From NCBI RefSeq assembly GCF_964036645.1, contig NZ_OZ038525.1, positions 1,287,501 to 1,351,500 of the forward strand: 64,000 bases of DNA. Reading direction: 5' to 3'. Both the position numbers and the translations under genes were made by a program. The stretch comes from Tenacibaculum sp. 190524A02b (GTDB taxonomy: Bacteria; Bacteroidota; Bacteroidia; Flavobacteriales; Flavobacteriaceae). This document shows positions 20,335 to 27,721 of the stretch, in pieces (within the stretch, counting starts at the first letter, position 1; each line of letters begins with the position of its first letter). Under the pieces are notes generated by a model. The model did no database searches. It was given only the letters and a program-made list of their open reading frames with translations, and was not told the origin of the DNA.

Positions 20335-21275
20335 TGAGCAATTTTATTGAAAACATTAAGAGACAAAAATTTTATTATTATACAACTAATATTATAAAAA
20401 ATTTAATTCCTTATAAATTTTATAGATTTCAATTAAAAAATAGGTTATCAAAAAATGAAAAGCAAATTAACCAAAGGTTACAATACTGTATATCTCCAAA
20501 GGCTATAAGTAAACCTAAAGCCAACTGGGTTATATTAAAAAATTTTAAACGTCCTAAAAAAGGAAGCATGTACTTTTTTGACTTAGTAAAATATACTCGA
20601 TATTTTCCTACTAACAAAAGTATTAAGTACAAATTTGGTGACGTAACTGAAAACTTTGACGAACCAACAATTGTTAAAAGTAGACCTATTGATCATAATG
20701 GGAATTCTGTTTTAATGAAACTTGACGCTTTGAGACATTTTCATTTTATTAAAGATAAAAAAAGTTTTGATCAAAAAAATGATCATATTGTTTGGCGTGG
20801 AGAAATACACAAAGAAAACAGACGTTTATTAGTAGAAAAGTTTCACGATCACCCTTTATGCAACATTGGACAAGTAAGTAAACATAATTGGTATCCTGAA
20901 CATTGGAAAAAAGACTTTTTAACCATTAATCAACAACTAGAATATAAGTTTGTCTTATCTATCGAAGGACTTGATGTAGCAACCAACCTTAAATGGATTA
21001 TGTCTTCTAATTCTTTATGTTTTATGCCTAAACCTAAATTTGAAACTTGGTTTATGGAAGGGTTATTAATAGCTAACCATCACTATGTACTCATCAAAGA
21101 TGATTACTCAGATTTGATGGAAAAAAGAGATTATTACCTACAAAACAAGAAAGAAGCTCTTTATATTATTGAAAATGCTAACAAATGGGTTGAACAGTTC
21201 AAGGATAAAGAAAATGAAAAAAAGTTATCTCTATTAGTATTAAATAAATATTTTGAACAAACTGGTCAAAACTAA
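20334..21275 (+). CDS. GT90 (CAP10-type) glycosyltransferase
   Basis: 313 residues. The central and C-terminal part matches the glycosyltransferase family 90/CAP10 pattern: WRGEIHKENRR (about 153-163), then YKFVLSIEGLDVATNLKW (about 204-221) and FMPKPKFETWFMEGL. Bacterial members such as LpsA add sugars to the lipooligosaccharide core. It is basic, has no signal peptide and should act on the cytoplasmic side. The ATG overlaps the ABC exporter stop by one base (TAATG). Its stop overlaps the convergent cca stop by four bases, so there is no room for a terminator between the two genes. Confidence 0.85.
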   Translation: MSNFIENIKRQKFYYYTTNIIKNLIPYKFYRFQLKNRLSKNEKQINQRLQYCISPKAISKPKANWVILKNFKRPKKGSMYFFDLVKYTRYFPTNKSIKYKFGDVTENFDEPTIVKSRPIDHNGNSVLMKLDALRHFHFIKDKKSFDQKNDHIVWRGEIHKENRRLLVEKFHDHPLCNIGQVSKHNWYPEHWKKDFLTINQQLEYKFVLSIEGLDVATNLKWIMSSNSLCFMPKPKFETWFMEGLLIANHHYVLIKDDYSDLMEKRDYYLQNKKEALYIIENANKWVEQFKDKENEKKLSLLVLNKYFEQTGQN

Positions 21276-22699
21276 TTTGAAACAACTTCTAAGCCAAGTT
21301 TTTTTCCTTTTTTAAGCATATAGTCAAAAGACGCTTGGTACTCATTTGGTATTTCACCATCTAGAATAGCTTCTTTTATAGCTTCTTTTATTTGACCAAT
21401 TTCCTTACAAGGCTTTAAGTTGAATGTTTTCATAATTTCTTCCCCAGATATTGGAGGTTGAAAATTACGTATTCTATCTCTTTCCTCTACCTCCTTAATT
21501 TTTCGTCTAACAAGTTCAAAGTTTTTATGGTAACGTTTAAATTTTTTAGGATTTTTAGTAGTAATATCTGCTTCACAAAGATTCATTAAACTATCAACGT
21601 CTTCACCTGCATCAAAAATTAATCTACGTACAGCAGAATCGGTAACTTCACTAGCCAATACTATAGGACGAGAACTTAATAAAACCATTTTTTGAACAAA
21701 TTTCATTCTATTGTTAAGAGGCATTTTTAAACGCTTAAATAACTTAAACACCATTTTTGCCCCTACAAATTCATGCGAATGAAATGTCCACCCCACTTTA
21801 GGATGGTATTTTTTTGTAGGTGCTTTACCAATATCATGTAATAAAGCAGCCCAACGTAACCATACATCTTCTGTTGTTTTTGCTATATTATCTACCACCT
21901 CTAATGTATGATAAAAATTATCTTTGTGTTTTTGTCCTTCTACTTCCTCTACTCCTTTTAAAGCCGTTAATTCAGGGATCAAACGTTTTAACAACCCCGT
22001 TTTTTCCATATGAAAAAAACCTATAGAAGGTATTGGAGATGCTAAAATTTTATTAATCTCAACAACTATTCTTTCTCTAGTTATAATATCAATTCTTGCA
22101 GCATTTCTTGTGATAGCTTCTAAAGAAGATTTTTCAATCTCAAAATTTAATTGCGTTGCAAAACGAATAGCTCTCATCATTCGTAAAGGGTCATCTGAAT
22201 AAGTAATATCAGGATTTAATGGAGTTTTTATCGTTTTTTGATCTAAATCTAACAAACCATTAAAAGGATCTAATAATTTACCCCAATTATGAGTATTTAA
22301 ACTTAATGCTAAAGCATTAATCGTAAAATCTCTTCTGTTTTGATCATCTTCAAGTGTACCATTAGAAACTTTAGGGTTTCTACTATCTTCCGTATAAGAC
22401 TCTTTTCTTGCTCCAACAAACTCGACTTCAATCTCCTTATAACGTAACATTGCAGTTCCATACGTTTTAAAAATCTGAACTTTAGGTTTGTTTGGTAATA
22501 ACTCCGCTACCTTTTCAGCTAGCTCAATACCACTTCCTACAGCAACTACATCAATATCTTTAGCATTTCCTCTTTTTAATATAAAGTCTCTTACAAAACC
22601 ACCTATTACATAACTATCTATGCCTAACGCTTCAGTTGCTTGGTTTATGTACTTAAAAATATCTAACGTTATTGCTTCTTTAAAATAGTATTCTTGCAT
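21272..22699 (-). CDS. cca: CCA tRNA nucleotidyltransferase with HD domain
   Basis: 475 residues. It adds or repairs the 3' CCA of tRNAs without a template. The polymerase beta-type head has GGFVRD (about 33-38) and the metal aspartates of KDIDVVAVG; the tRNA-binding part has RRDFTINALAL and DPLRMMRAIRFATQL. A C-terminal HD domain is present (LRWAALLHDIGK, then HSHEFVGAKM), which in related enzymes gives phosphodiesterase or phosphatase activity. It is last in a minus-strand run after the Sua5/YrdC gene, separated by four bases, so both encoded proteins serve tRNA maturation. Confidence 0.94.
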   Translation of the reverse strand: MQEYYFKEAITLDIFKYINQATEALGIDSYVIGGFVRDFILKRGNAKDIDVVAVGSGIELAEKVAELLPNKPKVQIFKTYGTAMLRYKEIEVEFVGARKESYTEDSRNPKVSNGTLEDDQNRRDFTINALALSLNTHNWGKLLDPFNGLLDLDQKTIKTPLNPDITYSDDPLRMMRAIRFATQLNFEIEKSSLEAITRNAARIDIITRERIVVEINKILASPIPSIGFFHMEKTGLLKRLIPELTALKGVEEVEGQKHKDNFYHTLEVVDNIAKTTEDVWLRWAALLHDIGKAPTKKYHPKVGWTFHSHEFVGAKMVFKLFKRLKMPLNNRMKFVQKMVLLSSRPIVLASEVTDSAVRRLIFDAGEDVDSLMNLCEADITTKNPKKFKRYHKNFELVRRKIKEVEERDRIRNFQPPISGEEIMKTFNLKPCKEIGQIKEAIKEAILDGEIPNEYQASFDYMLKKGKKLGLEVVSN

Positions 22700-22703
22700 G
22701 AAA

Positions 22704-23252
22704 TTATTCTCTTATCACTATTACATCTTCTCCATCAATCTTTAATATAGTTGATGATTTTACAGACTCCTTATTTTGATACAAATTTACCACATAATCT
22801 ACATTATTTAAAATAGCTTTACTAATTTCCAAAAAACTTTTTGGAGTTGGTTCTCCACTAATATTTGCAGAAGTAGATACAATAGGCTTTCCAAATTGCT
22901 TTATTAAGTTTTGACAAAATTCATTTTGAACAATTCTTATCGCAATAGTATTGTCTTTAGCAATAGTATTTGAGGCTAATTTTTTAGGTTTATTATAAAT
23001 AATTGTTGTTGGGTTTTCTCTTTCTCTTAGAATATGTATTGCTTTTTGTGGTATATCATCTACATATTCTTTTAACATTTCAATAGAGTCTACTAAAATT
23101 ATTAAACTTTTAGACTCTTCTCTTTTTTTTAGTTTATATACTTTTTTTACAGCTTCTTCTGAAGTTGCATCACAACCAATTCCCCAAACTGTATCTGTAG
23201 GATAAAGAATTACATCTAATTTTTTTAGTGCTTTTACTACCTCCTCAATCAT
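22704..23252 (-). CDS. L-threonylcarbamoyladenylate synthase (Sua5/YrdC family)
   Basis: 182 residues, the short YrdC form without the Sua5 C-terminal domain. The family makes threonylcarbamoyl-AMP for the t6A37 modification of ANN-decoding tRNAs. The substrate cleft is marked by YPTDTVWGIGCDA (17-29), KLKKREESKSL (about 40-50, versus the usual KxRxxxKPL) and STSANISGEPTP (about 130-141). It is four bases upstream of cca and 21 bases downstream of the cysteine-synthase-like gene, in one likely operon. Confidence 0.9.
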   Translation of the reverse strand: MIEEVVKALKKLDVILYPTDTVWGIGCDATSEEAVKKVYKLKKREESKSLIILVDSIEMLKEYVDDIPQKAIHILRERENPTTIIYNKPKKLASNTIAKDNTIAIRIVQNEFCQNLIKQFGKPIVSTSANISGEPTPKSFLEISKAILNNVDYVVNLYQNKESVKSSTILKIDGEDVIVIRE

Positions 23253-23273
23253 ATCAGTAAAACATTATAAGAT

Positions 23274-24272
23274 TTACAAAAAACCTTGTGATTTCATCCA
23301 ATTATCAGAATATATCTTATTCATATAACGAGAGCCATGGTCTGGTAATATAATTACAACTACACTATCTACATCAAAATAACCTTTAGCAGCATATTGA
23401 GATACTCCCTGTAAAACAGCTCCCGAAGTATAACCAGCAAATATCCCTTCTGTTTTCACCAATTCTCTTGCTTTCAAAGCGGATTCTTTATCAGCTACTT
23501 TTTCATAAATATCAACAACATCAAAATCTGTGGAAGTAGGAATTAAGTTTTTCCCTAAACCTTCAATTTTATATGGACTTATTTCTTTTGAATCAAACTC
23601 TCCAGTTTCATGATATTTTTTAATCACTGACCCAATAGCATCTACTCCTAAAATCTTTATGTCAGGGTTTTGTTCTTTTAAATATTGTCCAGTTCCAGAA
23701 ATGGTTCCTCCTGTGCCGCTTGCTGCTACCACATGCGTTACCTTTCCTTCAGTCTGTTTCCATATTTCTGGCCCAGTACTTTCATAATGGGCTTCAATAT
23801 TCAATTCGTTAAAATATTGATTGATATATATAGAACCAGGGTTTTCTTTATGCAATCGTTTAGCTACCTCATAGTAAGACCTAGGATCATCAGCAGCCAC
23901 ATTTGCTGGACAAATATGAACTTCTGCTCCCATTGCCTTAAGCATATCTATTTTATCTTGAGATGATTTATCACTTACTGCCAAAATGCATCTATATCCT
24001 TTAACAATGCTAATCATAGCTAAAGAAAAACCTGTATTACCAGAAGTAGTTTCTACAATAATATCACCTCTTTTTACAATTCCTTTTTTTTCTGCAGTTT
24101 CAATTATATGTAAAGCTATTCTATCTTTAGCCGAATGACCTGGATTAAAAGCCTCTATTTTTGCGTAAAATTTCCCTGGTAATTCTTTAGTTATTTCATG
24201 TAGTTTTACTAATGGGGTTTCTCCTACTAAGTCTAGAATAGTGTTGGTTATACCAGTGTGTCTCATTCTCAT
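23274..24272 (-). CDS. PLP-dependent cysteine synthase/CBS-like enzyme
   Basis: 332 residues, a fold-type II PLP enzyme of the cysteine synthase/cystathionine beta-synthase family. The PLP lysine is K49 in [14 protein letters not shown]; the common motif is FNPGGSVKDR, so a glycine is replaced by histidine. The substrate loop is TTSGNTG (75-81) and the phosphate loop is SGTGGTISG. There is no C-terminal CBS pair. It may make cysteine from O-acetylserine or act on related beta-substituted amino acids; the sequence does not settle this. An alternative ATG two codons downstream is equally plausible. It leads the cca operon. Confidence 0.85.
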   Translation of the reverse strand: MRMRHTGITNTILDLVGETPLVKLHEITKELPGKFYAKIEAFNPGHSAKDRIALHIIETAEKKGIVKRGDIIVETTSGNTGFSLAMISIVKGYRCILAVSDKSSQDKIDMLKAMGAEVHICPANVAADDPRSYYEVAKRLHKENPGSIYINQYFNELNIEAHYESTGPEIWKQTEGKVTHVVAASGTGGTISGTGQYLKEQNPDIKILGVDAIGSVIKKYHETGEFDSKEISPYKIEGLGKNLIPTSTDFDVVDIYEKVADKESALKARELVKTEGIFAGYTSGAVLQGVSQYAAKGYFDVDSVVVIILPDHGSRYMNKIYSDNWMKSQGFL

Positions 24273-24284
24273 TATAATATAAAA

Positions 24285-24346
24285 GGCGTCATTGTGAGAA
24301 AAATAAGGCGAAATAAATTTCTTAATACGTTTCTCACAATAACGCC
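24285..24346. repeat. REP-like palindromic element
   Basis: GGCGTCATTGTGAGAAA (24285-24301) pairs with TTTCTCACAATAACGCC (24330-24346), 16 of 17 positions. Inside it is a second small stem, GAAAT/ATTTC (24310-24321). The arm sequence is GC-richer than the flanks and resembles the TCATTG.GAG family of dispersed palindromes that I recall from flavobacterial genomes. It lies between the starts/stops of two minus-strand genes and could also attenuate transcription into the cysteine-synthase-like gene. Confidence 0.6.
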
Positions 24347-24375
24347 CTATTCTCTTTTCGAGGGCAAAAATATAA

Positions 24376-26538
24376 TTATTTTTCTAACTTACCTTCTAAC
24401 ATTAAAAAGAACGTATATTCTTCTGCAGTTTCTTTTAATGCTTCAAACCTTCCTGAAGCACCTCCATGACCTGCATCCATGTTTGTATGTAAGAATAATA
24501 AGTTATTATCTGTTTTTAATTCTCTTAGTTTAGCTACCCATTTTGCTGGTTCCCAATACTGAACTTGACTATCATGTAATCCTGTTGTTACTAACATATT
24601 AGGATATGCTTTAGCTTCAACTTGATCATATGGTGAATATGATTTTATATAATCATAATATTCTTTATTATTAGGATTTCCCCATTCATCATACTCTCCT
24701 GTAGTTAGTGGAATACTATCATCTAACATAGTAGAAATCACATCTACAAAAGGTACTGCTGCTATAATTCCATTATACAGTTCTGGATTCATATTAATTA
24801 TAGCTCCCATTAATAATCCGCCTGCAGAACCTCCCATAGCATATAAGTGCTTAGCCGATGTATATTTATTATCAATTAAGTATTTAGAACAATCTATAAA
24901 GTCATTAAACGTATTTTTCTTATTTAACATTTTACCATCTTCATACCACTCACGCCCTAAGTATTGACTTCCTCTAATGTGCGCTAAAGCAAAAATAAAT
25001 CCTCTATCTAATAAACTTAATCTTGTGGTTGAAAATCCATCAGAAATTGTATACCCATAAGAACCATATGCATATTGTAAAACTGGAGTATTTTCATTTA
25101 TCTCAGTATCTTTATGATAAACTATAGATAAAGCTATTTTTTTACCATCTCTTGCAGGAACCCATAAACGTTTACTTATATAATTGGCTTTATCAAATTT
25201 ACCACCTAAAACCTCTTGTTCTTTTTTAACATCTTTAGACTTGTCTTTCATGTTAAAATCAATTACAGAACTAGGAGTTGTCATTGAATTATAAGAATAA
25301 CGAATAATATCCGTATCAAATTCAGGATTTGAGTACACTCCAGCAGAATATGTTTCTTCATCAAAAGGTAAATAATAATCAGCTGATCCGTCCCAACGTT
25401 TAATACGTATTTTGTTCAACCCTTCACTTCTCTCCTCCAAAACAAGATAATCTTTAAATATTGAAAAATCTTCAAATAAAGTACCTTCTCTATGTGGGAT
25501 TACATCTACCCAGTTTTCTTTTGTAGTTTTATTTTCAGGAGTTTTCATTAACTTAAAGTTAGTAGCTCCATCTTTATTGGTTTTAATATAGAAATGATCT
25601 CCATAGTGCGCAATGTCATATTCTAAATTACGCTCACGTGGTTGAACTATTCTTAATTCTCCATTAGGATTATTAGCTTCCAAAACTTGATATTCAGTAG
25701 ACACTGTGTTATAAGAACCAACTACAATATATTTTTTAGATTTTGTTTTTGTTACAAAAGTTCCAAACGTTTCATCTTTTTCTTCAAAAACTAATTCATC
25801 TTTAGAAGCATCAGTTCCTAAAGTATGCTTGTAAATTTGAGAACTACGTAAAGTTACAGGGTCTTTTTTAGTATAGAATAATGTTTTATTATCATTAGCC
25901 CAAACAGACCCTCCAGTAGTATTATCTATTTTATCCTTTAAAACTTCTCCTGTTTCAAGATTTTTTACACGCATAACGTATTGACGTCTACTTACGGTAT
26001 CTACTGCAAACGCCACTAATTTATTGTCTGGAGAAACATTTAAACCACCCAATTGAAAATATTCATGTCCTTTTGCTTCATTATTTACATTAAACATGAC
26101 TTCTTCTTTAGCCTCTAAATTTTTCTTTTTACGGCTATAAATTGGATACTGTTGACCTTTTTCATACCTAGTTATGTAATAATAACCATTCTTTTTATAA
26201 GGTACAGATTCATCATCCTCTTTAATTCTTCCTTTCATTTCTTGAAACAACTGTTCTTGAAACTCTTTAGTTTCAGAAGTCATTTCTTCATAAAAACTAT
26301 TCTCTTTATTTAAATAATCATACACCTTTTGTGTCTGTTCATCTTTAACTTCAGCGTTCTTCTGTTCATCAGTTAAACGCATCCAAAAGTAATTGTCCTC
26401 TCTAACGTCTCCGTGTTTCTCTAGTTTAGTAGGTTGCTTTTCAGCAACTGGGGCTTTTACGTCTTTTACCATTTTTTCATTTTTGCAGGCTGCAAAAATA
26501 AGACTAAAAGCCATAGCAGGTAGCATTATTTTTCTCAT
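24376..26538 (-). CDS. ptrB: Oligopeptidase B (S9 prolyl oligopeptidase), lipoprotein
   Basis: 720 residues. S9A serine peptidase that trims short peptides, oligopeptidase B type cutting after basic residues. A lipoprotein signal is clear: [18 protein letters not shown] with the lipidated cysteine at 18, so it is membrane-tethered, unlike cytosolic E. coli PtrB. The beta-propeller fills about 80-430. The catalytic serine is in MGGSAGGLL (about residue 567), with the aspartate in [13 protein letters not shown] and the histidine in NMDAGHGG near the C-terminus. It is divergent from ybaB and downstream of no other gene. Confidence 0.93.
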   Translation of the reverse strand: MRKIMLPAMAFSLIFAACKNEKMVKDVKAPVAEKQPTKLEKHGDVREDNYFWMRLTDEQKNAEVKDEQTQKVYDYLNKENSFYEEMTSETKEFQEQLFQEMKGRIKEDDESVPYKKNGYYYITRYEKGQQYPIYSRKKKNLEAKEEVMFNVNNEAKGHEYFQLGGLNVSPDNKLVAFAVDTVSRRQYVMRVKNLETGEVLKDKIDNTTGGSVWANDNKTLFYTKKDPVTLRSSQIYKHTLGTDASKDELVFEEKDETFGTFVTKTKSKKYIVVGSYNTVSTEYQVLEANNPNGELRIVQPRERNLEYDIAHYGDHFYIKTNKDGATNFKLMKTPENKTTKENWVDVIPHREGTLFEDFSIFKDYLVLEERSEGLNKIRIKRWDGSADYYLPFDEETYSAGVYSNPEFDTDIIRYSYNSMTTPSSVIDFNMKDKSKDVKKEQEVLGGKFDKANYISKRLWVPARDGKKIALSIVYHKDTEINENTPVLQYAYGSYGYTISDGFSTTRLSLLDRGFIFALAHIRGSQYLGREWYEDGKMLNKKNTFNDFIDCSKYLIDNKYTSAKHLYAMGGSAGGLLMGAIINMNPELYNGIIAAVPFVDVISTMLDDSIPLTTGEYDEWGNPNNKEYYDYIKSYSPYDQVEAKAYPNMLVTTGLHDSQVQYWEPAKWVAKLRELKTDNNLLFLHTNMDAGHGGASGRFEALKETAEEYTFFLMLEGKLEK

Positions 26539-26574
26539 TTTTACTTTGGTTGTTTAAATTCCTTGTGAAAATAC

Positions 26575-26582
26575 TACTTTTG
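26575..26582 (+). promoter_or_regulatory. Predicted -7 box of ybaB (TACTTTTG)
   Basis: TACTTTTG matches TAnnTTTG and lies 30 bases before the ybaB ATG. Confidence 0.55.
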
Positions 26583-26612
26583 TTTTTAAATAAATCTTAA
26601 AATTAAAAATCA

Positions 26613-26936
26613 ATGTTTGGAGATATTTCAGGTATGATGGGCAAATTAAAAGAAGCTCAAGAGAAAGTTGAAGAAACTAAAAAACGTTTAGATACTGTAT
26701 TAATTGATGAAACAGCTGCTAATGGAGCTATAAAAGTTACAGTTACTGCTAATAGAGCTATAAAAGCCATTAATGTTGATGAAAGTTTACTTGAAGATAA
26801 AGAAGAATTAGAAGATTATTTAATTATAGCACTTAACAAAGCTTTAAAAAAAGCTGGAGAAATTAATGAACAAGAGTTAGCCATAGCTGCTAAAACTGGA
26901 ATGCCTAACATTCCTGGCATGGATTTATTTAAATAA
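26613..26936 (+). CDS. YbaB/EbfC nucleoid-associated protein
   Basis: 107 residues, standard for this small DNA-binding dimer family. The N-terminal helix [20 protein letters not shown] and the conserved [19 protein letters not shown] strand region match, as does the C-terminal tail with [12 protein letters not shown]. It coats DNA and may affect expression or recombination. In many bacteria it sits near dnaX/recR, but here it is followed by two small membrane-protein genes. Confidence 0.92.
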   Translation: MFGDISGMMGKLKEAQEKVEETKKRLDTVLIDETAANGAIKVTVTANRAIKAINVDESLLEDKEELEDYLIIALNKALKKAGEINEQELAIAAKTGMPNIPGMDLFK

Positions 26937-26940
26937 ACTT

Positions 26941-27240
26941 ATGCTTTTTATTAAGTTAGAAGATTATATGTTGCCATGTCTAAATAAAACACTATTTGGC
27001 TTAGACTGTTTGGGCTGTGGTTTTCAAAGATCTATTGCTTTTCTATTGCACGGTCAATTTTTAAATGCTTTTAAAGTATACCCTGCTATATATTCTTTAA
27101 TAGTTTTGATTATGTATATCCTTCTTAACTTAAAATTCTCTTTTAAAAATTTTCAACAAACACTACGTTTTCTACTTATAATAAACTTATTATTAATAGT
27201 TGGAAACTTTATATTTAAACAATTATATTATGGAAACTAA
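26941..27240 (+). CDS. DUF2752 membrane protein
   Basis: 99 residues with two or three hydrophobic helices. The family signature is PCLNKTLFGLDCLGCGFQRS, where a Cys-x-x-Cys-Gly sits before the first helix. Function is unknown. It starts four bases after the ybaB stop and its end overlaps the next small gene by 11 bases, so the three form an operon. DUF2752 beside a CCC-motif membrane protein is an arrangement I recognise from other flavobacteria. Confidence 0.82.
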   Translation: MLFIKLEDYMLPCLNKTLFGLDCLGCGFQRSIAFLLHGQFLNAFKVYPAIYSLIVLIMYILLNLKFSFKNFQQTLRFLLIINLLLIVGNFIFKQLYYGN

Positions 27241-27550
27241 ACAGCTTCAATACGGACCTCTTATATACATTTTAGCAATTATTGGGTTTCCTTTATGCTG
27301 TTGTGCTGGTGTTGGAGTTATTCCAGCTGGAATAGCTTACTTTATAGCACACACAGAGTTAAAAAAGTATTATGAAACCCCTGATGATTACTCAAATCAG
27401 GACAATATTTATACAGGAAAAATTGTTGCTTTGGTTGTGGTTATTATAAACCTTTTATATTTAGCTTATACCATATATCAAATTTATACAATTGGTTGGG
27501 ATAACTTGATGGAACAGTCAAGACAAATAATGGAGCAATACGAACAATAA
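27230..27550 (+). CDS. CCC-motif membrane protein
   Basis: 106 residues from the ATG at 27230; a longer TTG-started frame is possible but the METKQLQYGP start fits better. It has two hydrophobic helices (about 10-37 and 65-88), the first containing the FPLCCCAGVGVIPAG motif that names the family. The ends are polar, and the C-terminus is rich in Q, M and E. Function is unknown. It is third and last in the ybaB operon, followed by a strong terminator. Confidence 0.8.
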   Translation: METKQLQYGPLIYILAIIGFPLCCCAGVGVIPAGIAYFIAHTELKKYYETPDDYSNQDNIYTGKIVALVVVIINLLYLAYTIYQIYTIGWDNLMEQSRQIMEQYEQ

Positions 27551-27556
27551 TTATAC

Positions 27557-27583
27557 AAAAAAGGAGCTAAATGCTCCTTTTTT
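27557..27583 (+). terminator. Terminator of the ybaB operon
   Basis: AAAAAAGGAGC pairs with GCTCCTTTTTT around TAAAT, seven bases after the last stop, ending in a T-run. Confidence 0.88.
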
Positions 27584-27721
27584 AATTTAAGAGCTTGAAA
27601 ATCTTTCTTTTTTGTAATGTTGATAATTAACATTTTTTTCTCCTAAAGAAAACACTTAAAAAACCTATTTTCGCAATCCTTTTTTCCCTTTATATAATTG
27701 AATTTTGAAGATACCTAGTGA

